Shown: one piece after another, positions 44,018 through 52,454 of the stretch
Layout: each line of letters starts with the position of its first letter
Numbering within the stretch: the first letter of the stretch is position 1
From: Mesolinea sp040772305
GTDB lineage: Bacteria > Chloroflexota > Anaerolineae > Anaerolineales > Anaerolineaceae
Length of the DNA: 64,000 nucleotides
Direction: 5' to 3'
Assembly (NCBI GenBank): GCA_040772305.1
Contig: JAXGYK010000001.1
Coordinates: 806,001-870,000 of the forward strand
Translations under genes and position numbers: made by a program
Notes under the pieces: generated by a model
Database searches by the model: none
The model's input: only the letters and a program-made list of their open reading frames with translations
What the model was told of the DNA's origin: nothing

Positions 44018-44077
44018 ATGCGAGCTATACAGCAAAATGCTTCAGTAATCCTAAATGACGGGTGCTTTCGTGCGTGA
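44018..44077 (+). CDS. possible 19-aa leader ORF overlapping the acyltransferase start
   Basis: ATG frame of 19 codons (MRAIQQNASVILNDGCFRA) starting 8 nt after a TAGAAT hexamer (44004-44009). It ends 23 nt inside the acyltransferase frame, which has no Shine-Dalgarno site of its own. It could be a translated leader coupling the two; it could also be chance. The rest of 43787-44054 contains no gene I can support. Confidence 0.25.
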   Translation: MRAIQQNASVILNDGCFRA

Positions 44078-44990
44078 GCGTGAACAGGTGAACAGCCAGG
44101 CGAATTTAAAAACCCAGCTTTGCGAGAGTCTCTTGGACGAAATATTCCGGGGTTTGGAAGGACGCTACAAGGGTTTTTTGCGCAGACATTTCTCCGTGGT
44201 CTTCCGCAAGGTGGCTGAACGTTTTGCGGGCTTTTTGACTAGAGCAAACCAAGCCGCGCAGCAGGGTGGTTTGTATGCGGCTGCTTGTTCAATGCTGGCC
44301 GATCTTGGCTTGCATTACAAAGCGCTCAATGAAGCTTGTGTGCCCGCAGAAGGGCCGCTCATTGTGGCCAGCAACCACCCCGCAGGCTATGATATGCTGG
44401 CCTTGGCAGCAGCAATGCGGCGTAAAGATCTGGCGGTTATTGCATCTGATCTTCCGCTGTACCGGCAGATGAAGGCTATTTGGCCGCATGTGATTGGAGT
44501 GAGTCCGCATGAAGGCGGACATTTCACCGCCTTGCGGGGCGCGGTGGAACACTTGCAGGCAGGCGGTGCGCTCTTACAGTTTCCTGCCGGGCGCATTGAG
44601 GCCGACCCGCAATGCGAAGCAGGAGCCAGTTTAGGTATTGCAGCATGGAAACCGAGTTTGGGCGTATTTTTGCGTAAGCAGCCGCGCACAAAGCTGGTGC
44701 TGGCGATGGCAAGCGGAGTTTTGGAGCGACGTTACCGTTATAACCCAATTACCTTGCTGCGAAGTCACCCCAAGGATAAACGCCGTTTGGCAGAGTTTGT
44801 GCAAGTGGCTGAAATGCTTTTGGCAGGGCGTAAGCCGGCACAGATGACCTATATTTCCTTTACCCAGCCGCCTAATCTGCACTGTGAGAGCCACTTAGAC
44901 CTGCAGGCGGAAGTTTTGCGGACTGCTCAGGCAGCATTGGCGAATCATATCACCTGGTTAAATGCTGAAGGCCTGCAGGCTTTTGCTTGA
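44055..44990 (+). CDS. PlsC-like glycerolipid acyltransferase
   Basis: Membrane-associated acyltransferase of 311 aa, probably acting on lysophospholipid or glycerol phosphate in lipid synthesis. The catalytic HxxxxD motif is NHPAGYD near residue 107, followed by LPLYRQMKAIWPHVIGV and the substrate-binding FPAGRIE near 180 (variant of FPEGTRS). An amphipathic N-terminal region replaces a membrane helix. No signal peptide. The start is uncertain because there is no ribosome-binding site at 44055; an internal GTG a few codons later is possible. The next gene starts 13 nt downstream. Confidence 0.8.
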   Translation: MTGAFVREREQVNSQANLKTQLCESLLDEIFRGLEGRYKGFLRRHFSVVFRKVAERFAGFLTRANQAAQQGGLYAAACSMLADLGLHYKALNEACVPAEGPLIVASNHPAGYDMLALAAAMRRKDLAVIASDLPLYRQMKAIWPHVIGVSPHEGGHFTALRGAVEHLQAGGALLQFPAGRIEADPQCEAGASLGIAAWKPSLGVFLRKQPRTKLVLAMASGVLERRYRYNPITLLRSHPKDKRRLAEFVQVAEMLLAGRKPAQMTYISFTQPPNLHCESHLDLQAEVLRTAQAALANHITWLNAEGLQAFA

Positions 44991-45003
44991 ACAAGGAGGA
45001 AAA

Positions 45004-45654
45004 TTGAAACTGGATATCAAAATGATGACCATAGGGCCATTGGATAACAATGTTTTCTTTTTGGCTGATGAAGACACAAAAGACTGTGTGGTCATTGACC
45101 CCAGCTTTGAACCCGATAAGCAACTGGAGGCAATTAGCAGCCAAGGCTGGAAATTAAGTCAGGTTTGGTTGACGCACGGACACTACGACCATACTGCAGG
45201 AGCAAAGCAGATCAGTGAATCATTCAACCCTCCGTTACCAATTGCCATGCACCCGGATTGTTTTGCCTGGGCGAGTGCTGAACCGAATGTGGTCAAATTT
45301 GGCTACGAGATTCAAGCAGTTCCTCGAGTAGACATCCCCTTGGAGCAAGGATTGCTTCTGGCTGTCAGCCCTGGTTCAGAATTGAAGCCGGTAGAGGTGC
45401 GGGATGTAAGCGGGCACAACCCCGGCAGCGTATTGTTTTATGTGCCGGAATTGAAAGTAGCGATTGTGGGTGATGCAATCTTTCGGGAAAGTATTGGGCG
45501 GACCGATTTTCCCGGATCGAACCATGAATTGCTGTTGAAAAACATCCGTGAGCAGGTATTTACCCTCCCGGATGATACGATATTGCTGCCAGGGCATGGA
45601 CCATCCACCACAGTAGCACACGAAAAAAAGTACAATCCCTTTTTGCGCGCCTAG
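45004..45654 (+). CDS. MBL-fold hydrolase, glyoxalase II-like
   Basis: Cytoplasmic metallo-beta-lactamase-fold hydrolase of 216 aa. It contains DNNVFFLADEDTKDCVVIDPS, the metal motif LTHGHYDHTAGA near residue 58, VRDVSGHNPGSVLFY, GDAIFRESIGRTDFPGS, and LPGHGPSTTV. This arrangement is that of hydroxyacylglutathione-hydrolase-like thioesterases found widely in bacteria that lack glutathione; the true substrate is unknown. The start is a TTG at 45004 because AAGGAGG lies four bases upstream; the next ATG is too far from that site. Confidence 0.88.
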   Translation: MKLDIKMMTIGPLDNNVFFLADEDTKDCVVIDPSFEPDKQLEAISSQGWKLSQVWLTHGHYDHTAGAKQISESFNPPLPIAMHPDCFAWASAEPNVVKFGYEIQAVPRVDIPLEQGLLLAVSPGSELKPVEVRDVSGHNPGSVLFYVPELKVAIVGDAIFRESIGRTDFPGSNHELLLKNIREQVFTLPDDTILLPGHGPSTTVAHEKKYNPFLRA

Positions 45655-45692
45655 GTATTATTTCGGCTAAAGCTGCAGGCGAGCGTACCTGT

Positions 45693-46238
45693 CTAGGACG
45701 ATGCAGCTGCTTCTTGCGCCCAGGCACAAAGAGGCAGGACATTATTGCGGTCGGTAAAGTCGACAGCCTGGTCATAAGCCTCCAGAAGCAGATGGCCGTC
45801 TTCGGGTAATGTCCCCTTTTTTTTCAAGGCAAGCAAACGCATTTTCATTGCATTCATCAAGGTTCTGTTCACAAAACCGAGTTTTTGATAGTTGAAACCG
45901 CCGCGGATGTAAAAAAGCGGGATGGTTTGCTGCTCCTCCGGTGAGAGGTTTATTTTTTTGAAATCAACTATTTGTTCAGCGTTGCCTTCGCAGGCACCCG
46001 TGATAAACAGAGCCAGCTGTTTTCCTTCTAAGAGAGGATTCTTTTTGAATTTCTTCCATCCTTGACAGGAGCTGGCAAAAAGCCAGCCGCCATAAATGAC
46101 CAGCTGAGCTTCCAAGAGCTCTGCGGGCTGGAGGTTTTCGACAGCAACTGCCTCGCACTTGAGTTCATCGGCGATCATTTCCGCATTTTTGCGGGTATAA
46201 CCAGTATGGGAACAATATACGACCAGTATTTTTTTCAT
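45693..46238 (-). CDS. flavodoxin-family protein
   Basis: FMN-binding electron carrier or protoporphyrinogen-oxidase-like protein of 181 aa. The N-terminal phosphate-binding loop VYCSHTGYTRKNAE (residues 8-20) matches flavodoxin, with a serine and threonine in the right places, followed by YGGWLFASSCQGW (flavin ring side) near 50 and LFITGACEGN. The C-terminal 60 residues, with RTLMNAMKMRLL, form an extra helical part. Partner unknown. A GGAGGAAT site precedes the ATG. Confidence 0.85.
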   Translation of the reverse strand: MKKILVVYCSHTGYTRKNAEMIADELKCEAVAVENLQPAELLEAQLVIYGGWLFASSCQGWKKFKKNPLLEGKQLALFITGACEGNAEQIVDFKKINLSPEEQQTIPLFYIRGGFNYQKLGFVNRTLMNAMKMRLLALKKKGTLPEDGHLLLEAYDQAVDFTDRNNVLPLCAWAQEAAASS

Positions 46239-46570
46239 GGTTATTCCTCCATAAAAAATCTTAATGCTTCCCTTATTGCCAAGAGGAGATTTAAGGGTTA
46301 TGTAACTGGATTTGAATGCAGGTATCTTTTTACAAAGGCAGGTTTTTGAGTGGCAGAAATTGCGATGAATACCAGCCCTTTTTGGACTGCCTCATAGATT
46401 TATCAAGACTGATATAGCCTCTCCGTTATTATTAATCTGAAAAAATATTGATATCGATATAAGAGGTTCGTAAATTTACTTCAAGAACACCAAAAGTAAT
46501 GCTATTTGTCTGATTAATAAATGTTTCTAAGAACTCTGAAGCTGGGAAGGAATGCCTACTCGAACTATTA
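46239..46570. other. A+T-rich intergenic stretch, no gene seen
   Basis: 332 nt between the flavodoxin gene start and the terminator of the propeller gene. No frame with a ribosome-binding site was found. The A+T content rises by eye toward the sigma/anti-sigma pair. Confidence 0.5.
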
Positions 46571-46608
46571 AACAACTAAGGGAACATAACTCGGTTCCCT
46601 TAGTTGTT
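46571..46608 (-). terminator. 15-bp perfect hairpin after the propeller gene
   Basis: AACAACTAAGGGAAC pairs completely with GTTCCCTTAGTTGTT across an 8-nt loop. It sits 18 nt beyond the stop of the propeller gene and probably ends the sigma/anti-sigma transcript, though the T-run on the minus strand is short. Confidence 0.65.
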
Positions 46609-46625
46609 AGTTGTTGTTTGAAGGA

Positions 46626-48893
46626 CTATTCTTGGATATAAAAATCCATCAGATTTCCGCCCGGGACAGAATAATCCAAGAGCCAGCCTTGACAGTTATT
46701 GTAGTCAACTAGTGCAAATTGATCATACTTATAAGGTACATTGATCATTGTTGCTCCAAAAACAAATCCAGATCTACCAATCCCACCGCTGAATTCATTT
46801 TGCTGGGCAAATATTGTATATGTGTTCTTAGCTATGTTGTAAAGATATACATTACCAGTTCTACCAGACAGGACGAATAAGTTAGATCCGTTATTGTCAA
46901 AAAAGACGGCATTTGGCTCTGGTAGAGTGCCTAAATCCGTAATTACCCCGGAAACGGGATCTACTGAATGAAGCGTTGTATCCTTGTTCTCAGGCAGATA
47001 CTGTTTCGTAAAAAAGAGTTTTCCATCCAACGGCGAAAAACCAATATTCTTAATTTGCATGTGTTGAACTAATACCTTTTTGTCGCTTCCATCTGTATTA
47101 ATGATATTTATCGTAACACCTGTTTGGGGATCAGTATTGACATAAGCAAGTTGGGTTCCGACCGGAGACCACTTGATGTCAATACCATTTGTAAGTGTTA
47201 TCACTTTGTCTTCTTTGCTTTGGATGTTGTAGATGTGGAGAAACTGGTCTGTCCCAAAATAAGCGATGCGTTGCCCGTCTGGAGAGAAGCTTCCCCAACT
47301 TCCGTTTTCCGTAATAACTTGTCGGTTGGTGCCATCAAAATTGTAAAGGGTTAAACCGTTGGTGCCGCTTTCAGTAAATGGCTCGGTAAAAAGCAATTTG
47401 CCATGCAGTTGAGTATTATTTTTATCAAATGTTGGGAATGGATCCAGCAACAAACAAGATGGGTTGTCAGCGATCGAATTTTGTGTTTGTGACATTGTGT
47501 TTGAAGGGGACCATTGAGATGAAAAAACAATTTGTTTCCCATAGTAGACTGGGTTGCTTAAAAGAACTTCAAATTTTCCTTCCGGAAGGACGTCAAAGAA
47601 AGGCGTAAGAGTGAGCATGCCATTCTCGTTATTTGTTGAAACCCAAGTGGTTTTGGCATCCGAAATACTGATTTCGAAACTTGCAAGCTCTTCTGGTACA
47701 AGGAACTTGAATTCATAGACCCCTTGGTAAGTTTTTCGAATTGATTGAATTGTGATTTCGTCCTTTCCAAGCTGCATTTTTTGATTTAATTGAAGTTCTG
47801 ATCTGCCATCTGGTATTTGAGTTGAGTCAAATTCGAACCTGACTTGAGCAGGATTAGATTCCTTAGCGAACCATTGAGCTTCCCAAAGAATCGTTATCGG
47901 AAAGGCAATGCTGTTGGCATCAGTTTCTACCATCCATGGGTAGTTTCCTGCGTCAATTTGTGAGGAGAGCATTTCCATAATTTCTTTGCGATTTGCAGAT
48001 TCAAAAGCATGAAGTCTTTTTTGCTCAGCATCAAAGATGACAGGTTTACTTGTCGAGAAAGATCCAAGCCATTCAGTTTCAGTATCTTGATTGGGAATTA
48101 CCCCAGCAAAAATGTAGCCATTTTGAGTTTGTATCACTTTCTCGATCTGCAGAACAGCTGTTTCTGAAACAGTTGATAGTGAATCAACCAGTTCCTGGTA
48201 GCTTGAGGTTGGTGTTTCTTCTAAAACCTCAACTTGAGAATCTTCTATCACCGGCATAGCAATATCTTTCATATCTGCATTGACCAATGAGAAGGGAATA
48301 CCCCAGTTTTCCGGTGATTTTCCAGCCCGGGTTTCTGGCAGACAAGGGAATATGAGGGTCGCCATTGTGGTATTTTCAGGTAAAGCAGCAAATGTAGTTC
48401 TAGTACCCGTTGTTTCAATCCTTTCACCAGTCTCGGTTAGTAAGTAAGGATTCAACTGGCAACCAAAAGGTTGGCTTTCATCATTACTGTAAGCTCCACT
48501 TGGAAGGCCAATGATCCTGTAACTAATTATGGTTTTTGAATGTGTGGCTATCACTGAAGTTAATTCCACCGTAATCCCGTTTTGAGTCTGGCTTACTGGT
48601 TCTTCCAAAACTTTTACGTCTGATTCTGTAGTAACGAGTCCCACTCCTGGAGCTAAACCAAACCAGAATTGGAGTTGTGCCCAGACCTTCTTAGGCCCGA
48701 TGATAAAGACAATCGTTAAAACCAACAGTAACGCCAAGCCAGGCAATGCGCGGGCAAAGCTTAATCGAAATATCGATTTGCTCTTATTGTTACGGATTTG
48801 AAAACTTTTTTGTAAAGTAGTTTTGAACTCCTTCCTCGGAGCTTGAGGATTGTACGATTTAGCTATTTCCTTTTCAAAATCATTTATGTTCAT
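46626..48893 (-). CDS. membrane-anchored DUF4179-like protein with TolB-type propeller, putative anti-sigma
   Basis: 755-aa protein encoded with an ECF sigma factor (4-nt ATGA overlap). Residues 1-48 are hydrophilic and cytoplasmic, 49-68 form one transmembrane helix (ARALPGLALLLVLTIVFIIG), 80-480 are extracytoplasmic with a DUF4179-like start (VSQTQNGITVELTSVIAT), and 500-755 contain propeller repeats such as SFSPDGQRIAYFG, KWSPVGTQLAYVN and GFSPLDGKLFFTK. The short cytoplasmic part lacks the HxxxCxxC zinc motif, so sigma binding is inferred from position and topology. Base composition is more A+T-rich than flanking genes. Confidence 0.75.
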   Translation of the reverse strand: MNINDFEKEIAKSYNPQAPRKEFKTTLQKSFQIRNNKSKSIFRLSFARALPGLALLLVLTIVFIIGPKKVWAQLQFWFGLAPGVGLVTTESDVKVLEEPVSQTQNGITVELTSVIATHSKTIISYRIIGLPSGAYSNDESQPFGCQLNPYLLTETGERIETTGTRTTFAALPENTTMATLIFPCLPETRAGKSPENWGIPFSLVNADMKDIAMPVIEDSQVEVLEETPTSSYQELVDSLSTVSETAVLQIEKVIQTQNGYIFAGVIPNQDTETEWLGSFSTSKPVIFDAEQKRLHAFESANRKEIMEMLSSQIDAGNYPWMVETDANSIAFPITILWEAQWFAKESNPAQVRFEFDSTQIPDGRSELQLNQKMQLGKDEITIQSIRKTYQGVYEFKFLVPEELASFEISISDAKTTWVSTNNENGMLTLTPFFDVLPEGKFEVLLSNPVYYGKQIVFSSQWSPSNTMSQTQNSIADNPSCLLLDPFPTFDKNNTQLHGKLLFTEPFTESGTNGLTLYNFDGTNRQVITENGSWGSFSPDGQRIAYFGTDQFLHIYNIQSKEDKVITLTNGIDIKWSPVGTQLAYVNTDPQTGVTINIINTDGSDKKVLVQHMQIKNIGFSPLDGKLFFTKQYLPENKDTTLHSVDPVSGVITDLGTLPEPNAVFFDNNGSNLFVLSGRTGNVYLYNIAKNTYTIFAQQNEFSGGIGRSGFVFGATMINVPYKYDQFALVDYNNCQGWLLDYSVPGGNLMDFYIQE

Positions 48894-49372
48894 TTATCCT
48901 CTAATAAATTCCTTAATCGGATAATCAATTTGTAATAATCTTTTTTTACAGTCGATTCATTTCGGCATAATACTTCGCCTATTTCTTTGAATGTTAATTG
49001 GGCTACAAAACGAAGGTCTAACAAGTCCTGATCTTCTTTCGACAACCTTTTAATTTCCATTTGAATCTGTCTAGAAAGCTCAGAGGTCATCGCATTTGAC
49101 AATAAACCATCTTGTTCACTTTGCAAACAATCAGGGTTTTTCTCGCTGTAATGTCTGGACCGTCTAAAATAATCCATGGATAAATTGTGCGCGATTTTGA
49201 ATATCCAAGGTGCGAATCTATCTTGATTTCTAAGGGTCGGATATGCTTGGTAGGCTTTTAGAAAGGTTTGTGAAGTAAGGTCTTCAGCCTCATGTGTGTT
49301 CCTGACTTTCAGTAGAATATACCAATAAACCTTATCAACAAATTCTAGATACCTGCTTTCGAATGAGATCAT
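48890..49372 (-). CDS. ECF-type RNA polymerase sigma factor
   Basis: Sigma-70-family protein of 160 aa with only regions 2 and 4. Region 2 is FVDKVYWYILLKVRNTHEAEDLTSQTFL to WIFKIAHNLSMDYFRR (about residues 10-75); region 4 is LSKEDQDLLDLRF to LTFKEIGEVLCRNESTVKKD (about 110-145), with the helix-turn-helix at its end. It should direct polymerase to target promoters when released by its partner, the propeller protein encoded immediately downstream with a 4-nt overlap. No -10/-35 known for it was found upstream. Confidence 0.92.
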   Translation of the reverse strand: MISFESRYLEFVDKVYWYILLKVRNTHEAEDLTSQTFLKAYQAYPTLRNQDRFAPWIFKIAHNLSMDYFRRSRHYSEKNPDCLQSEQDGLLSNAMTSELSRQIQMEIKRLSKEDQDLLDLRFVAQLTFKEIGEVLCRNESTVKKDYYKLIIRLRNLLEDK

Positions 49373-49559
49373 TGATGCCCTACATTTTTTGCGTTTTTCA
49401 CAAGCAAACTCTCCTAATTTATTCGGAACCTCTAAAGAATGTCCGCAATCATTTTTTCGTTCATTAATACAGACGTATCTTTAGGGATTTAGTTACTTGT
49501 TACCCTTCTTTGAAAAGTTTGGCGAGTGCAATATAACAAGCCAGCAACTCTCAATAAGG

Positions 49560-49715
49560 AAAAATAGATATGATTCCATTTTCAATGGTGAAATTATCTA
49601 TTTTTGCAATACCATAAAAGAAAACATCTTATATTGTGAAGCACAAATATAAGATGTTTTGCATATAAATGCGGGAATATATGATATGCAGAATACTGCA
49701 AGCAGTTTCTGGTGG
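49560..49715. repeat. cluster of three adjacent inverted repeats
   Basis: In the gap between the sigma gene and rny (49373-49805) lie: AAAATAGATA (49561-49570) with TATCTATTTT downstream and CCATT/AATGG inside; a perfect 15-bp pair AAAACATCTTATATT (49621-49635) and AATATAAGATGTTTT (49646-49660) with a 10-nt loop; and TGCATAT near 49660 with ATATGCA near 49685. One could be the rny terminator (minus strand) but the group suggests a folded RNA or a small palindromic element. No protein frame with a ribosome-binding site was found in the rest of the gap. Confidence 0.6.
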
Positions 49716-49805
49716 TTTCAAAGGCTCCATTATGGTTCCAATGTTCAATGTTTATTGCTAGCTTTTCAGTATCATCCTTTTCTTTGGGAGCATTGATTGC
49801 AGGTT

Positions 49806-51365
49806 TTATTTAGCATAGGTTGTGGCACGGGTTTCGCGAATAACGGTTACTCGGATCTGACCGGGATACTGCATGGTATTTTCGATTTCTGATGCGATAT
49901 TCTTGGCGATCTCATGTGCGGCAAGGTCATCAATTTCTTCCGGTTTCACGATGATGCGTACTTCACGGCCGGCCTGAATGGCATAGCTTTGCTCCACGCA
50001 TTTGTGGGCGTTGGCAATGCTTTCCAGCGCTTTAAGACGTTTGATGTATTGTTCCAGGTCCTCACGCCGGGCACCGGGACGGGCCCCGCTGATGGCATCG
50101 GCCGCTTCCGCAATGACTGCTTCGACACTTTGCTGATCCACTTCGTGATGATGCGAAGCGATTACATTGACAATGGCGGGTGATACCCCATGACGCTTGG
50201 CATATTCAGCTCCTATCAGGGCATGGGTGCCTTCAGTGTTGTGGTCCATTGCTTTGCCCAGGTCATGCAGGAAGGCGCCGGTTTTTGCAACATCTATATT
50301 GGCGCCTAATTCGGCAGCAATCACGCTGGCAATTTTGGAGGTTTCAACGGCGTGTGCCAATTGGTTCTGCCCGTAAGAAGTGCGGAATTTTAGGCGTCCC
50401 ATCTTTTTGAGGATTTCAGGGTGCAGGCCGTGTACACCGGCTTCGTAGGCGGCATCGTTGCCGGCTTTGATGATATCCTGGTCCATCTGCTGGCGTTCTT
50501 CTTCCAGGAGCTTTTCGATATAAGCGGGGTGGATGCGGCCATCAACAACCAGGCGGCTAAGAGCGCGGCGCGCAATCTCGCGCCGTACGGAGTCGAAACA
50601 GGAGATGGTAACGGTTTCAGGTGTGTCGTCTACTATTACGTCTACTCCGGCGGCCTGTTCAAAACTGCGGATATTACGCCCGTTGCGGCCCACGATCCGG
50701 CCTTTCATTTCTTCGTTGGGCAGGCTGACCAGCGAGGTGGTTACCTCGGCGACCTTGTCTGAAGCAACGCGCTGAATGGCGTCAGCAACCAGCGCGCGGG
50801 CCCGTTCCTCACCGGTTTCGCGGGCTTCGTTTTCGATTTGGCGAATGATGCGTGCCATATCGTTGCGGGCTTCCTTTTCTACTTCTTCCATAAGGACATC
50901 CCGCGCTTCATCGCGCGTCATTTCTGCAACACGCTGCAATTCCGCCATACGCTGACCGTAAAGGGCTTCGATCTCGTTTGCGCGTTTGTCGATACTGCTC
51001 TGCCGCTTATTCAGGGAAGTTTCACGCTGTTGGAATTGGTCAAAGCGGTTGTCGAGATCTTCGCGGCGTTTTACCAGGCGGTCGTCTTCGCGGCTGAGTT
51101 CGTTGCGCTTCTTTTGGAGATCAAGCTCTGCTTCGCGGGCAATTTTGAGCGCTGCATCCTTGGCATCCAGCTGAATTTGCTTAGCCTCTTCTTTGGCTCG
51201 TTCGATGATATCTCCGGCGGTGTTATGTGTTCTCAAGTCCTGGTTCTTGCGAATCATCATGTAAACCAGGATGCCAAGTGCAAAGCCCAGGATAAGGGCC
51301 AGGACTGGCAAAAGCAGATTTGGTCCCTGGGGACCCATCATCTGGTAAGAAAGTTGGGAATTCAT
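49806..51365 (-). CDS. rny: ribonuclease Y
   Basis: Membrane-anchored endoribonuclease of 519 aa that starts bulk mRNA decay. It has an N-terminal helix (about residues 17-38), a long coiled coil (about 50-200, LDLQKKRNELSREDDRLV-type heptads), a KH domain with GRNGRNIRSFEQAAG near 230, and the HD phosphohydrolase domain with FLHDLGKAMDH near 365. Length and order are exactly those of RNase Y. recX lies 18 nt upstream on the same strand and is probably co-transcribed. Confidence 0.97.
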   Translation of the reverse strand: MNSQLSYQMMGPQGPNLLLPVLALILGFALGILVYMMIRKNQDLRTHNTAGDIIERAKEEAKQIQLDAKDAALKIAREAELDLQKKRNELSREDDRLVKRREDLDNRFDQFQQRETSLNKRQSSIDKRANEIEALYGQRMAELQRVAEMTRDEARDVLMEEVEKEARNDMARIIRQIENEARETGEERARALVADAIQRVASDKVAEVTTSLVSLPNEEMKGRIVGRNGRNIRSFEQAAGVDVIVDDTPETVTISCFDSVRREIARRALSRLVVDGRIHPAYIEKLLEEERQQMDQDIIKAGNDAAYEAGVHGLHPEILKKMGRLKFRTSYGQNQLAHAVETSKIASVIAAELGANIDVAKTGAFLHDLGKAMDHNTEGTHALIGAEYAKRHGVSPAIVNVIASHHHEVDQQSVEAVIAEAADAISGARPGARREDLEQYIKRLKALESIANAHKCVEQSYAIQAGREVRIIVKPEEIDDLAAHEIAKNIASEIENTMQYPGQIRVTVIRETRATTYAK

Positions 51366-51383
51366 GGTGTCAAAAGCTCCATT

Positions 51384-52034
51384 TCACAGTTTATCCGTGC
51401 TGGGGTCGTGCACGAGGGCAGCCCAAATCTGCGGGAGTGCCTCAACTACATCCGCGTACTTGTAACCACGGCGCAGCAAGGCAGCTGCCAGTTTTTTTCG
51501 AAACTCCTCGTTGGGCAAGGCACGGTATTTCTTGCCCAGTTTGAGCCCGGCCTGCAGAATGCCTGCACGTTCATCTGGGAGGCTTTTATCAAGAGCCTCT
51601 TCAATGATGTGGGGCGGCAGGCCTTTGCGCAGAAGTTCTACGCGTAAAGCCCGTCTGCTGCGGGGCCGGAAGGTATTGCGGTTCTCGATCCAGTCTTGCG
51701 CAAAACGCAAGTCATCGAGAAAGCCTTGTTCTTGTAAACGTTCAAGCACAGCATCGATAACCGATGCTTGATACTCTTTCTGCTGCAAATATCGTTCCAG
51801 TTCGGCGCTGCTGCGCGCTCTGAAAGAAAGGTAGTGCAGGGCACGGTTATACGCTGTTTCAACTTCGTCTTTGTTAAGCAGTTCCTGGATATGGTCGGCA
51901 CTCAGCTCCTGTCCAAGTTTAAGCCAGGCTGCTGTAAGGCGTGCCAGGGAAAAAGCATATTGACCGTCGAGGGAAATGTTCACACGGTCGCGATTGCGCT
52001 GTTGGGGCTGGATAGCCGTGATTTTCGCGCTCAT
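51384..52034 (-). CDS. recX: regulatory protein RecX
   Basis: RecA-modulating protein of 216 aa. The N-terminal segment RVNISLDGQYAFSLARLTAAWL and three helical repeats with AYNRALHYLSFRARSSAELERYL, FLDDLRFAQDWIENR and RRALRVELLRKGL are typical. The ATG at 52034 (MSAKITAIQ) lies 5 nt after the stop of a possible small frameshifted ORF and has no ribosome-binding site; an upstream TTG is in the same frame but runs through a terminator-like hairpin. recA is not adjacent. Confidence 0.9.
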   Translation of the reverse strand: MSAKITAIQPQQRNRDRVNISLDGQYAFSLARLTAAWLKLGQELSADHIQELLNKDEVETAYNRALHYLSFRARSSAELERYLQQKEYQASVIDAVLERLQEQGFLDDLRFAQDWIENRNTFRPRSRRALRVELLRKGLPPHIIEEALDKSLPDERAGILQAGLKLGKKYRALPNEEFRKKLAAALLRRGYKYADVVEALPQIWAALVHDPSTDKL

Positions 52035-52039
52035 CTGAT

Positions 52040-52248
52040 TCAAAAAGCCACGCCAGGGGCGTGGCCAGAACAGATAAGGATAGAACAAGTTATTGAAATG
52101 GCAAAAAGCAGGACTTCTGCTTGCTTGTGCAGCTCTGTAGCTAGCTTATAAGCTTTTTCATCTGCCAAGGCCTTTTGCAGGGCCTGATCTTTACTGCCAA
52201 AACTTAGCGCTAAAAAGAACGCCTAACCTTCTGTACTACCATGCCCAA
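52040..52248 (-). pseudogene. frameshifted small ORF or structured leader upstream of recX
   Basis: On the minus strand one frame starts TTG at 52248 after GGGAGG (52260-52265) and reads LGMVVQKVRRSF before a stop; adding one T to the T5 run near 52217 joins it to a second frame with LALSFGSKDQALQKAL and KAYKLATELHKQAEVLL, ending at a TGA 5 nt before recX. The composition looks coding. A GCCACGCC/GGCGTGGC hairpin with TTTTT (52042-52065) overlaps its end. It may be a small gene with a homopolymer lesion or a non-coding RNA; no family recognised. Confidence 0.35.
52042..52065 (-). terminator. hairpin with T-run immediately before recX
   Basis: GCCACGCC pairs perfectly with GGCGTGGC across a 3-nt loop, followed by TTTTT, ending 8 nt before the recX ATG. 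It should terminate or attenuate transcription entering from the promoter at 52298-52326. Confidence 0.7.
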
Positions 52249-52297
52249 GGCAGAAACTACCTCCCAGGTACATGTATTAACAAAACAAACTGAAAAA

Positions 52298-52326
52298 ATT
52301 ATACACGAAAGAGGACCGTTTCCCAA
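52298..52326 (-). promoter_or_regulatory. promoter upstream of recX leader
   Basis: On the minus strand TTGGGA (52321-52326) is spaced 17 nt from a perfect TATAAT (52298-52303). Transcription would start near 52291, giving about 250 nt before the hairpin at 52042. A second hairpin with an A-run (T-run on the minus strand) lies just beyond, at 52338-52366, without a gene before it. Confidence 0.5.
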
Positions 52327-52433
52327 GGGAAAACCCCAAAAAAGATCCGCTTTAGGGGCGGACTTTAAGCCTTGTTGACAAAGCTTTTTTGCAAAACAAA
52401 AGGCAAGCTGACGATGCGCATTGAAAACTATTG

Positions 52434-52439
52434 TATGAT
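52434..52439 (+). promoter_or_regulatory. -10 element for the RpiR regulator
   Basis: TATGAT 15 nt before the ATG at 52455, followed by GGGG as a minimal ribosome-binding site. Confidence 0.4.
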
Positions 52440-52454
52440 AATAGTGGGGATGCT

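Noticed and set aside
49914..51647. Plus-strand frames opposite rny and recX
   Set aside because: Antisense to two clear housekeeping genes.
52338..52366. Hairpin with T-run on the minus strand as a terminator
   Set aside because: The stem has a bulge and no gene precedes it on that strand, so I only mention it with the recX leader.
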